Shown: positions 26,184-34,369 of the stretch, piece after piece | Position numbering within the stretch: position 1 is the first letter of the stretch | How the letters are laid out: the number at the start of each line of letters is the position of its first letter | Assembly (NCBI GenBank): GCA_015664885.1 | Contig: DQPL01000063.1 | Location: 1 to 42,469, forward strand | Direction: 5' to 3' | DNA length: 42,469 bases | From: Gemmatimonadota bacterium | Lineage (GTDB): Bacteria > Gemmatimonadota > Gemmatimonadetes > Longimicrobiales > Gaopeijiaceae | Translations under genes and position numbers: made by a program | Notes under the pieces: generated by a model | The model's input: only the letters and a program-made list of their open reading frames with translations | Databases searched by the model: none | What the model was told of the DNA's origin: nothing

Positions 26184-26615
26184 CTACTTCGAGCGCTTCT
26201 TACGCGCCTTCTTCGGCTTCCGACCCTGGTTGGGATGCTCGAGGAACTTCCACGTCTCGCCACGCCGAAGCATGTAGATGGTGCTGGGCGATACACCCAG
26301 CTTGCGAGCCCAATCGGCTCCGGACTTCTTCCACCTGTCGGCCTTCTCGTCCCAGTCATTCAGGACTCTTGTGGCCTGCTTCTCCGTCAATTCGGCATGC
26401 GGGGAGTTTGCCCCGCGGAGCCACACGTTCGATCCGTACCACCGATCCACTTTCTGGATCGGACCACCGACCTTCCTTCCCGTGTGTCCCAGGCAATAGT
26501 GGCGCACCTGATCGACGGAAAACGGCGGATGCATCCGCGAGATCTCCGCGTACAAGTAGCCTTCCTCGGCGAGATCCCTCCATACCCTCACGAGGGGCCC
26601 GTCGGGCTTGGCCAT
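26184..26615 (-). CDS. orphan helix-turn-helix DNA-binding protein, phage/mobile-like
   Basis: The 143-residue basic protein has two HTH-like parts: residues about 20-45 (YAEISRMHPPFSVDQVRHYC) and about 74-122, where LTEKQATRVLND leads to WARKLGVSPSTIYMLRRGETW. The second pattern is the one found beside HNH homing nucleases and in small phage proteins, but no nuclease motif is present. A Lys/Arg-rich tail follows. It stands alone between its own terminator and a 170-bp upstream gap. It may be a remnant or passenger of a mobile element; its target is unknown. Confidence 0.65.
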   Translation of the reverse strand: MAKPDGPLVRVWRDLAEEGYLYAEISRMHPPFSVDQVRHYCLGHTGRKVGGPIQKVDRWYGSNVWLRGANSPHAELTEKQATRVLNDWDEKADRWKKSGADWARKLGVSPSTIYMLRRGETWKFLEHPNQGRKPKKARKKRSK

Positions 26616-26771
26616 GCGTCTACTCTCCTACTGGGGGGGATACTGACAACGGTTCTTGTCGCCCATATCCCCGTGCGAAGAAGGAAGTTCCGCATCAATC
26701 GCGCTCTAGGCAACTATCCGAATCTGAAGCCTCCTGGCGCTTCCAGAAAACCGTTCTACCAGTTGACTTGT

Positions 26772-26789
26772 TAGGCTCCGCGAAGCCTA
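26772..26789 (-). terminator. possible terminator hairpin at the end of msrA
   Basis: TAGGCTT and GAGCCTA-type arms enclose a 4-base CGCG loop; the stem includes the msrA stop codon (26787-26789). There is no T tract after it on the minus strand, so it may only protect the 3' end. Further downstream (26724-26746) a weaker GAAGC/GCTTC hairpin is also seen. Confidence 0.35.
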
Positions 26790-27347
26790 GACGCCGCCAG
26801 CTTCCCGGCTCGCGGACTTCATGCGGTAGGCGAAGCGCTGCCGGAACTGTCCGACCTTGGGCGCCACGACGACCTGGCAATACGGCTGCCCCTCGTTCCT
26901 CCGGAAATATTCGTCGTGGTATTCTTCCGCAGGATAGAAGGAAACCAGCGGCTCCACCGTCGTCACAACTGGATCATCCCAGGGACCGTCCCGGTCCAGT
27001 TCCTGGATCACCTCTAGCGCGGTATCTCGCTGCGCTTCGTCTTCGTAGAAGATCGCGGAGCGGTACTGCGTGCCCACGTCGTTGCCCTGGCGGTTGAGCG
27101 TGGTCGGGTCGTGCACGACGAAGAAAATCTCAAGCAGATCACCGAAAGAGATGACTCCAGGGTCGTACTCGACCTGTACGATCTCGACGTGCCCGGTGGT
27201 ACCTGAGCACACCTGCTCGTAGGTCGGGTTGGGCGCCGCACCGCCCACGTATCCGGACTTCACCCGGCTCACGCCCTCCACCAGCTCGAATACGGCTTCG
27301 AGGCACCAAAAACACCCGCCGCCGAGCGTAGCTCGTTCCACAGTCAA
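26787..27347 (-). CDS. msrA: peptide-methionine (S)-S-oxide reductase
   Basis: The enzyme reduces methionine-S-sulfoxide in proteins using thioredoxin. The active-site motif GGGCFWC places catalytic Cys12 near the start; YVGGAAPNPTYEQVCSGTTGHVE and QYRSAIFY are family landmarks. There is no signal peptide, so it is cytoplasmic, about 186 residues, normal for MsrA. TTG 27347 is chosen because it overlaps the upstream peptidase stop (TTGA) and has AGGTGA before it; GTG 27341 is the alternative. Coupling to a secreted peptidase gene is odd but clear. Confidence 0.93.
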   Translation of the reverse strand: MTVERATLGGGCFWCLEAVFELVEGVSRVKSGYVGGAAPNPTYEQVCSGTTGHVEIVQVEYDPGVISFGDLLEIFFVVHDPTTLNRQGNDVGTQYRSAIFYEDEAQRDTALEVIQELDRDGPWDDPVVTTVEPLVSFYPAEEYHDEYFRRNEGQPYCQVVVAPKVGQFRQRFAYRMKSASREAGGV

Positions 27348-29371
27348 GAAATCACCTTCTTCTCGTCCTTCTCGTCGTCCTTCTCGTCCTTGGGGCGCTC
27401 CCATGGTGTCCACTCAATACCTCGCACGTACTTCTGGATCCAGCGGATCTCCTCAACGTCTCGAGTGCGTTGGTGGCGCGGCTCGCGGAACCCGTGCGGC
27501 TCTCGGGGGAAGCGGATGTAGCGGGCGATCTTGCCTTGATCCTTGAGAGTCTGGAAGAACATCATGCTTTGCGGCTCCGTGTCGGTGCGGTCGTTCATCC
27601 CGTGTAGGATGAGCGTAGGCGTCGTAACGTTGGCGACGTGTGTTAGTGCTGACCGCTCACGCCACTCCCCCGGATTCTCCCATGGCGTGCCGCCGATGTA
27701 CCAGAGCCGCACGTCGTGGTTGAAGCCTGGCCCGTACTCCGACGTCCAGTCCGAGACCATCGCGCCGATAGACGCGCCTTTGAACCGGTCGGTCTGTGTG
27801 ACCGTCCAGCCGCCGAGGATGCCTCCATAACTCCAACCCCGTAGCCCCAGCTGGTCCGGATCGGCGATGCCTCGGGCGACGACCTCGTCGACACCGGTCA
27901 TGAGATCCTCGTAGTCCCCGCCCCCGATGTCGCGCGCGTTCCCGCTCAGCAGTTCGTCGTCGTAGCCTGAGCTGCCACGAACGTTCGGGAAGAGCTGAGC
28001 ATAACCGAGCCCCGCCCACACGTGGTTCTGGGTCGAGAACGCGTTGCGGAAGACTCCAGCGGGTCCGCCGTGGATGTGCAGCAGGAGCGGCAACGCTTCG
28101 TCCGGGTCGCCGCTGGGCAGCATGAGAATGCCCTCGATCGCTGTTCCGTCCTTACTGGTCCACTGGATCAGCTCGCCTTTCCCCAACACGATCTTTTCCT
28201 CGATCCATGGATTCGCGTCCGTAAGGCGAACACCGCTCGAGCCATCGGTCGACCCGATCCACACGTCGCTCGGCGTATCGAAGTCCTGAAACACGTAGGC
28301 CATGCGCGTGCGGTCCCGACTGAACGAGCTCGGCGAGAGCGAGCCCAGTGCGGAAGTCACTTTGACGACGTCGCCAGAGCCGACATCGAGTCGGAACAAG
28401 TTGTTGTTGGTACCCTGCAGCCCACTGAATAGGATCGCTGATGCGTCCGGGGTCCATACGAACGTGCTGATGTTTCCATCGAAGGCACCGGAGACCATGC
28501 GCTTGTCGCCACTCTCCGGATCCATGATCCAGATCTTGTCGAGCATGAGCTCCCACTCACCGTCGGTCCGAGCGGTATAGGCCAAGCTCTGCCCGTCAGG
28601 AGCCCAGACCAGCCGACTCTCGGGTGCGCGGTTCTCGGTGAGCTGACGGATCTCGCCGCTCTCAACGTCCAGGAGCCGGATCTCGGAGTGGTTCTGCTGG
28701 TTGCGCCGATTCTCGCTTCGCGAGGTGAAGGCGATGCGGTCCGCTCCGGGCGATACCGCGAACGAGCCAATGCGGTGATCGACCTCGGTGATGCGCTTCT
28801 CCTCTTTCGAGGCCACATCGATGACCCAAAAATTGTTCCACGTCCCTGCGCGCTGGCCGCTCGGCCCTTCATCGACGAAAATGGCGTCGTCGCCATCCTT
28901 GCGGGCCTTTTCTTCCTCCTCGCTGCGAGGCTCTGCGGCAACAAAGAAGATCTTCGACCCGTCCTGCGACCAGCGATACGAGCCGACGGACGTCTTGTGC
29001 TTGCTCAGCTTCTGAGCCTCGCCGCCGTCGGTGCGCATGAGGAAGAGCTGCGACTTCTCGTCGACCGAACGCGTAAATGAGAGCGTGCTCCCGTCAGGCG
29101 AGAACTGGAAGCCGCTACCGCCTTCCTCCCCAATGAAGCGGTAGGGCTCGCCACCCCCCGTCGGGACCCGCCACCAAGTGATTTTGCGTTCGTTCTCGCC
29201 CCAGTCGAGCTCGGACTTGGAAAAGAGGACCCAGCTCCCGTCAGGAGAGATGGTGGCTCCGCCGACCCGGATCATGTCGAGGCCGTCGTCGGTGGTCATA
29301 GCACGGCGCTCCTGCGCGGCGGCAGGAACGGCTAGCAAGAGCATCACGGGGAGCAGCGCGAGCTTGCGCAT
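27344..29371 (-). CDS. secreted S9-family (prolyl oligopeptidase / acylaminoacyl) peptidase
   Basis: The 675-residue protein has a signal peptide (AVPAAAQ at about 15-20), a beta-propeller of WD40/TolB-like blades (ISPDGSWVLF, FSPDGSTLSF, WSQDGSKIFF, WAPDGQSLAY), and a C-terminal alpha/beta-hydrolase domain. The triad is visible: Ser514 in GWSYGG, Asp594 in GMNDRTD, His626 in EPHGF. It should release short peptides in the periplasm or outside. The C-terminus ends in a Lys/Asp/Glu-rich tail. msrA follows with a 4-bp overlap. Confidence 0.93.
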   Translation of the reverse strand: MRKLALLPVMLLLAVPAAAQERRAMTTDDGLDMIRVGGATISPDGSWVLFSKSELDWGENERKITWWRVPTGGGEPYRFIGEEGGSGFQFSPDGSTLSFTRSVDEKSQLFLMRTDGGEAQKLSKHKTSVGSYRWSQDGSKIFFVAAEPRSEEEEKARKDGDDAIFVDEGPSGQRAGTWNNFWVIDVASKEEKRITEVDHRIGSFAVSPGADRIAFTSRSENRRNQQNHSEIRLLDVESGEIRQLTENRAPESRLVWAPDGQSLAYTARTDGEWELMLDKIWIMDPESGDKRMVSGAFDGNISTFVWTPDASAILFSGLQGTNNNLFRLDVGSGDVVKVTSALGSLSPSSFSRDRTRMAYVFQDFDTPSDVWIGSTDGSSGVRLTDANPWIEEKIVLGKGELIQWTSKDGTAIEGILMLPSGDPDEALPLLLHIHGGPAGVFRNAFSTQNHVWAGLGYAQLFPNVRGSSGYDDELLSGNARDIGGGDYEDLMTGVDEVVARGIADPDQLGLRGWSYGGILGGWTVTQTDRFKGASIGAMVSDWTSEYGPGFNHDVRLWYIGGTPWENPGEWRERSALTHVANVTTPTLILHGMNDRTDTEPQSMMFFQTLKDQGKIARYIRFPREPHGFREPRHQRTRDVEEIRWIQKYVRGIEWTPWERPKDEKDDEKDEKKVIS

Positions 29372-29476
29372 CGGATCTCCTAGAAGGCTGTCGAGTTGCT
29401 TCTCCTAGTTACTTCGAAGCAGCACGGTCTATCTTCGGAAGCTACCGCACAAGACTCTCGGGCCCGGAGCGACTTG

Positions 29477-30064
29477 ATGTCGACCGCACGCTACATCATC
29501 GCAGTGCTGCTCATGATCAGCCTCCCGCCTGCGATCGCATGGTGGTATGTGATCCACCCGTTCGTCGGTTTCTGGCGGAGAGTCGGCAAGCCGATCACAT
29601 ACATGGTGCTGACGGTGTTCTTCCTCGGCAGCATGGTGGGGCTGTTCGCAATCCGTGACGCGCTAGTGCTCACCGACTTCGGCACAAATTGGATCCTGAT
29701 CGGCGTGGCCACGGTGCTTGTCATCCCCACGATCTGGCTCTCGATCGCGCGCGCGAAGTACCTGAGCTTTGCCATTCTCGTGGGAGTTCCCGAGCTAGAA
29801 GCGGACGGCGCGGGAGGCAAGCTGCTGGACGAGGGGATCTATGCGGTCACGCGTAACCCGCGGTACGTGGAGGTCGCGATGGGCACGCTCGCTTATGCGT
29901 CCTTCGCCAACTACCTCGGCGGATACATCCTCGCGGTGCTCACGATCCTGGGCATCCACGCGGTCGTCGTGTTCGAGGAGAAGGAGTTGGGCGAGCGGTT
30001 TGGTGAGCAATACGACGCGTACAAGGCAAGGGTGCCGCGTTACATCCCGAGAGGCGGGGTCTAG
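29477..30064 (+). CDS. isoprenylcysteine carboxyl methyltransferase-like membrane protein
   Basis: The 195-residue protein has about five membrane segments and the C-terminal cofactor-binding signature of the ICMT/PEMT group: GIYAVTRNPRYVEVAMG, then EEKELGERFGEQYDAYKARVPRYIP. Bacterial members methylate small substrates or lipids with S-adenosylmethionine; the substrate here is unknown. ATG 29477 opens the first membrane helix and has GGAG nearby upstream; the longer frame starts in non-coding sequence. It is convergent with the broken GNAT gene, 19 bp away. Confidence 0.85.
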   Translation: MSTARYIIAVLLMISLPPAIAWWYVIHPFVGFWRRVGKPITYMVLTVFFLGSMVGLFAIRDALVLTDFGTNWILIGVATVLVIPTIWLSIARAKYLSFAILVGVPELEADGAGGKLLDEGIYAVTRNPRYVEVAMGTLAYASFANYLGGYILAVLTILGIHAVVVFEEKELGERFGEQYDAYKARVPRYIPRGGV

Positions 30065-30083
30065 CTCAAGTCCCCGACTGCGG

Positions 30084-30928
30084 CTAGCGAAGCGGGGAAC
30101 CGTGTCGATGTCCCGCACGTCGCAGATCGCGTTGTATCCGATTCTCTGGTAGATCGCGTTCGGCGTCGGGTTCCCGAGGTCCGTGTACAGCACGCAGAAG
30201 GTCATTCCAGAGTCGAGCATACGCTGGCTCAGTCGTGCGATGAGCGCCGAAGCCTACCCGCGACCACGCAGCTCCGGGGGAGTGTACACGTAGCCGACGC
30301 GGCATCCGTTCGGGGTCGCGCCCTGCGCGACGGCCATCGAGGCCGGGCTCTCGTCCTGCCAGATGTGGGGGTCTTGCCGCTCGATCATTCGGTTGACCTG
30401 CTCCCGCGCGAGCAGGAAGGTATGCCCGGCATCACATGCAAAGCCCGTCCCCCAATCCGTGAGCAACTCGAGATCGTCCATCGTAGCGAGTCGCATGGCA
30501 CCCGGAACCGGCCTCACCGGCTCGACTTGATCCAGCCGGTAGATGCGCTGCTGCATGCCGGTCTCCCAACCACCGCCCTTCAGCGCGGTCCACGCCGACG
30601 CTACGGCCACCGTGGAGTCGGCCGGTCCGAGCACGGCGGGGATCTCATCGTACAACTCGGCCACAGGTCCCACGATATCCGGCGCTGCCTCCGGCGGCAT
30701 GGACGTGATCAGCAGTTTGTGGGGCGGTGTGCGGATCACACATCCCACGAGGTCTCCGTCCTGCTCCACCGTGCCGAAGAGCACGTCGGCGCCGGTGGCG
30801 CCCGCGTCCCTGCGTGCGTAGGCAAGACTCAAGTGGAGGTTGTGCTCCGCCTCACTGGCAAGCAGCCACGACTCCGCCCGCTGCAGGAAGTCTCCCGGAC
30901 CCGCATGGCGGACCAGCTCGTAGCTCAC
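30084..30928 (-). pseudogene. GNAT acetyltransferase with in-frame amber stop
   Basis: ATG 30928 opens a GNAT protein with an N-terminal extension and the acetyl-CoA loop VGYVYTPPELRGRG. The next codon is TAG (30254-30256), and the same frame goes on as ASALIARLSQRMLDSGMTFCVLYTD and NAIYQRIGYNAICDVRD patterns, the normal GNAT end. RGRGYAS is the usual sequence here, so one base change (TAC or TAT to TAG) broke it. The frame then misses its stop; one more base in the G4 run at 30094-30097 would end it at TAG 30084-30086. Either a pseudogene or sequencing error. Amber suppression is not supported by anything else in the window. Confidence 0.82.
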
Positions 30929-30965
30929 CCATCACCGCGCGTGCAGCGGTGGTGCCGACCGCGGG

Positions 30966-31928
30966 TCAGGCGCCGACGCCGGCACAACGCACCGTTAGTA
31001 GGTACCCCTGCCTCCGCGTAGTCTCGCTGCTCAGCAAGAGTCGCCCATCGTCCCGAAAGGCGATCGCCTCGCCCTGCCTCTGCAAGTCACCGAGGAAACA
31101 GGCTTCCGCCACCTGCTCCGTCCGTTGCGAGATCGGCCAGCGGAAGAAGTAGATATCCGAGTAGGTGCGCACCGCGAGTACGTCCCCGCTCGAATTGAGG
31201 GAGGCACCGGTCGTTTGGTTGCGCCACGAGGTCAGCTCGATCGGCAGTGAGCGGCCGGGGGCGAGCGTGAACGGCTCACCCGCCGCGCCCGCGGAGGCCA
31301 CGTCCTCCGCCGAGATCTGGAAGAGCCAGGGCGTGCCGCTTCGCTCCTTGGTAACAACGATAAGGCCCCCGCTAGGCGTCATCGCTAGAGATTCCACATC
31401 GTGCGGGCCGTCTGGATAGGTGAACGTCACGGACCCAATCGCAGCCACCTCGGCATCTCCCGCCGCGGGGTCCGGCTCCTCGATGATGTAGATCGTCACA
31501 GACTCGCGCGCGAATGCTATGTTGTTGTCGCCGACGTCCGCCATGTAGAGGCAAGACGATTCGCTCGGGCCCGGGCAGGGTCCCAACTCCATCGCCTCCC
31601 AGTCGCGCGCGCGCGCGCCCTCGACATCGAAGGTTGCCAAGAGCTTGGCGTTCGAGTCGAGCGCGTAGAAGCGTGGCCGGTCGCCCGAGTCGTTGTGCGT
31701 CCAAATGACGCCGGGGTGGCTCCGGCTGATCCCAAGTCCGGATGATTCTCGGAGCTCGCTGGGCATGGGACCCATCTCGACGGTGTCCGTCGGCGCGTAC
31801 TGGCTGCGCTCGGCCAAGCGCACCTCCTGCGCACGATCCTCCTGCACGTCCTCGACCCACACCGCTCCCATGGCGAAGAAACCGAGCAGCACGAAGCCGG
31901 CGAGAAGGAACTGGAAGGGTCTCTTCAT
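30966..31928 (-). CDS. membrane-anchored beta-propeller-like protein
   Basis: The 320-residue protein has an N-terminal membrane anchor (about residues 7-25) and an extracytoplasmic domain. ESSGLGISRSHPGVIWTHNDSG, VEGARARDWEAMELG, LYMADVGDNNIAF and VESLAMTPSGG patterns resemble the propeller of SdiA-regulated / esterase-like phytase proteins. Such proteins act on phosphate esters or simply bind ligands; no catalytic residues can be assigned here. It starts 1 bp after the threonine aldolase stop, so it is the second gene of that operon. Confidence 0.72.
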   Translation of the reverse strand: MKRPFQFLLAGFVLLGFFAMGAVWVEDVQEDRAQEVRLAERSQYAPTDTVEMGPMPSELRESSGLGISRSHPGVIWTHNDSGDRPRFYALDSNAKLLATFDVEGARARDWEAMELGPCPGPSESSCLYMADVGDNNIAFARESVTIYIIEEPDPAAGDAEVAAIGSVTFTYPDGPHDVESLAMTPSGGLIVVTKERSGTPWLFQISAEDVASAGAAGEPFTLAPGRSLPIELTSWRNQTTGASLNSSGDVLAVRTYSDIYFFRWPISQRTEQVAEACFLGDLQRQGEAIAFRDDGRLLLSSETTRRQGYLLTVRCAGVGA

Positions 31929-31929
31929 G

Positions 31930-32994
31930 TCATGGGCCCTCGGTGACCTCGACCTCTTGCGCGGCTAGCACAGACGCCATGAGCCCAAGCGCGCTGATCA
32001 CGTCGTCCCGACTCACGTCGCGGTGCGTCACTGCCCGCAGCCCGCGCTCACCGTTGGGAAGTATATGGACACCCCGTTCGTGGCACCGCGTTGCAAACAG
32101 CCCAGCGTCCATCACCGTGATCTCGAAGCGCACGATGTTGGACTGCACCGAATCGAGGTCGACGCTCATGCCGTCCATGCTGGCGAGCCTCTCGGCGAGC
32201 AATCTGGCGTGCTCGACGTCCTGGGCCAGGTCCTGCCGGTGGTGCTCGAGGGCATAAAGCGCGCCCGCGGCGATGATGCCCGCCTGCCGAAACCCGCCAC
32301 CGAACTGCTGTTTGAAGCGCCGAGCGCGTGTGATCAAGGCCTTCGGGCCCGCGAGCGCCGAGCCTACCGGCGCGCCGAGTGCCTTACTGAAGCACACGTT
32401 CACTGTATCGAAAGGCGCCGCGTAGTCTCGCTCAGGAACATTCGACGCCGCCGTCGCGTGCCATAGACGCGCCCCGTCCAAGTGGGTCGCGAGAGAGTGC
32501 CGCCGAGCAGCTTCACAGACCGCCTGTACATCTGCAAGCGGCCACACCGCACCGCCACCTCCATTGTGCGTATTCTCCACGCACAACAGGCTCGCGTGCG
32601 GGCTGAGCGTCGACGGATTGAACGGATGGTCCGGCTGCAAGGACGCGTCTACGTCGTCGGCGCCGAAGATGCCACCGCTGCCCACGAGCGGTTTCATCGT
32701 CACCCCGCTGAGTGCCGCCGCGGCGCCGCCTTCCGCGCGGATGATGTGCGCGGCTCGGTCGATGAGAACCAGATCGCCGGGTTCGGTGTGCGTGCGGATC
32801 GCGATCTGGTTCGACATGCTGCCAGTCGGCACGAAGACCGCGTCCTCTTTGCCCAGAAGCTCGGCGGTTCGCGCCTCCAAGGCGCGGACTGTGGGGTCGT
32901 CTCCGTACACGTCGTCACCCACTTCGGCCGTCGCCATCACGGCGCGCATGGCGTCGGTCGGCTTCGTGACGGTATCGCTTCGCAGGTCGATCAT
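31930..32994 (-). CDS. ltaE: low-specificity L-threonine aldolase
   Basis: The 354-residue PLP enzyme splits threonine or allo-threonine into glycine and acetaldehyde. The start [15 protein letters not shown] and [11 protein letters not shown] are hallmarks; the PLP lysine is Lys204 in [12 protein letters not shown], and LHLDGAR-type sequence appears as [11 protein letters not shown]. Length is normal. Acetaldehyde could feed the aldehyde dehydrogenase at 15873, though the genes are far apart. ATG 32994 is the natural start. The downstream beta-propeller gene follows after 1 bp. Confidence 0.93.
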   Translation of the reverse strand: MIDLRSDTVTKPTDAMRAVMATAEVGDDVYGDDPTVRALEARTAELLGKEDAVFVPTGSMSNQIAIRTHTEPGDLVLIDRAAHIIRAEGGAAAALSGVTMKPLVGSGGIFGADDVDASLQPDHPFNPSTLSPHASLLCVENTHNGGGGAVWPLADVQAVCEAARRHSLATHLDGARLWHATAASNVPERDYAAPFDTVNVCFSKALGAPVGSALAGPKALITRARRFKQQFGGGFRQAGIIAAGALYALEHHRQDLAQDVEHARLLAERLASMDGMSVDLDSVQSNIVRFEITVMDAGLFATRCHERGVHILPNGERGLRAVTHRDVSRDDVISALGLMASVLAAQEVEVTEGP

Positions 32995-33130
32995 GCCGGG
33001 TCACTCAAGGTCGGGTCCGCAGCGGGACGAGTAGCATCCCTAGACGCTCCGCCAGCCGCAAGGTTTGTGCCTTGACGTGGCTCGTTCGCCGGCCAACATG
33101 AGAGTCGCACGTACCCACCAGGAGCCCAAT

Positions 33131-33811
33131 GTGACCCATAGACTCGCTCGCGCCGCGTGCTCACTCGCCATGCTTCCCCTGCTCCTGGCTGCGTGCGGAG
33201 GAGACGCCGACAACGCCGAGCCGAGCCCGACCGCTAACCCGTTGCTCCGGCCTGACCGCTTCGCGGAGACCGCGCCAGCTACGTTCCGGGCGCATATCGA
33301 GACGAGCGCCGGTGATGTGGTCCTCGAACTTCATCGTGACTGGGCTCCGCTTGGTGTCGATCGCTTCTACAACCTCGCCAAGAACGGCTTTTATGATGAC
33401 TCGAGGGTCTACCGGGTCATGGACGGCTTCATGGCGCAGTTCGGTATCCCCGCGGATCCCTACGTCGCCCAGGCTTGGAAATCCCAGTTCATCGTGGACG
33501 ACCCAGTCGTTCAGACCAACAGTCGGGGCCGGGTCAGCTTCGCGAAGGGCGGGTTGCACACTCGTACGACCGAGATCTTCGTCAACTACCGGGAGAATGC
33601 GGGACTCGACGAAGAAGGCTTCACTCCCATCGGTGAGGTGATCGAGGGCATGGACGTGGTCGACGCCTTCTACGCCGAATACGGTGACGGCCCGCCCAGG
33701 GGCTCGGGTCCGTACGCGGCAATGGCGCAGGCGCGCGGCAACGAATACCTGGACGCCGAATTCGGGGAGCTGACCAAGATCATCCGCGTGACGATCGAGG
33801 AAGGGGCCTAA
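33131..33811 (+). CDS. cyclophilin-type peptidyl-prolyl isomerase lipoprotein
   Basis: GTG 33131 is chosen because AGGAG lies 6 bp upstream and it opens a lipoprotein signal peptide with cysteine 22 (LLLAAC). The cyclophilin domain (about residues 58-222) shows TSAGDVVLELHRDWAP, DRFYNLAKNGFYDDSRVYRVMDGFMAQFG-like motifs and GRVSFAKGG, with the family catalytic Arg in YRVMDGF. It should help fold exported proteins at the membrane surface. An earlier in-frame TTG (33065) lacks a ribosome site. Its TAA directly abuts the stop of the convergent PNPOx gene. Confidence 0.9.
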   Translation: MTHRLARAACSLAMLPLLLAACGGDADNAEPSPTANPLLRPDRFAETAPATFRAHIETSAGDVVLELHRDWAPLGVDRFYNLAKNGFYDDSRVYRVMDGFMAQFGIPADPYVAQAWKSQFIVDDPVVQTNSRGRVSFAKGGLHTRTTEIFVNYRENAGLDEEGFTPIGEVIEGMDVVDAFYAEYGDGPPRGSGPYAAMAQARGNEYLDAEFGELTKIIRVTIEEGA

Positions 33812-34369
33812 CTAGCGGCCGGAAGTGCCTGCCACGAACTCCACGATATCGGCACGCCAGTCCTCGGGGTCTCCGTTCGCGCCGTGCGGAACGGAAACAA
33901 TCTCCAGCCATAGCGGCGTCACCTGGATCAGGACTACGCTCTCGTCCCGATCCGGGTAGAACGGAGTCCATGACTCCTTCCAGTGCCGTGCCTTTTGTGC
34001 TGGCTCGTCGACTAGTCTCGCGCTGCCGACGAGCGTCACGTAGCCCGGCCCGTCGGCATCCAGGTAATAAAGGGCTACCTGCGGCTCCGCGCGGATTTGT
34101 CTCACCTTCCGGCTGCTTGGATTCGTAGCGAGCCACACGACCATGTCCTCGCCGGGAGCCTCCGCGTCCATGGCTCGCACGGCCGGCCGGCCTCGTGCGT
34201 CGACCGTAGCAAGCGCGACATAGGGCGCAGCGCTCATGATGTCCCTCGACGCGGACAAAAGCTCCGCCCTGCCCAGCGTCTGAGCCCCTGAAGAGCCCGG
34301 CGCCCACAAACCACAGGCGAGCAAGAAGCCCGCAAGGCCGATCCCGTGCCGCGTGGCCACCCAGCTCAC
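33812..34369 (-). CDS. exported pyridoxamine-5'-phosphate-oxidase-fold protein
   Basis: The 185-residue protein begins with a signal peptide (hydrophobic core about 10-23, likely cleaved after SGA at about 29). The rest matches the general-stress-protein-26 / PNPOx-like split-barrel: APYVALATVDARGRPAVRAMD, WLATNPSSRKVRQI and PQVALYYLD patterns. Such proteins bind FMN, F420 or heme and are normally cytoplasmic, so an export signal is unusual. Its ATG overlaps the stop of the M14 gene by 4 bp; joint expression with a secreted peptidase fits export. Cofactor and substrate are unknown. Confidence 0.83.
   Translation of the reverse strand: MSWVATRHGIGLAGFLLACGLWAPGSSGAQTLGRAELLSASRDIMSAAPYVALATVDARGRPAVRAMDAEAPGEDMVVWLATNPSSRKVRQIRAEPQVALYYLDADGPGYVTLVGSARLVDEPAQKARHWKESWTPFYPDRDESVVLIQVTPLWLEIVSVPHGANGDPEDWRADIVEFVAGTSGR

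Noticed and set aside
26700-26770. tRNA-like D-arm sequence on the minus strand (AACTGGTAGAA)
   Set aside because: No acceptor stem, anticodon stem or T-arm can be built around it.
30254-30256. TAG as a recoded amino acid
   Set aside because: Other genes in the window use TAG as a normal stop (for example 1936-1938 and 11697-11699).
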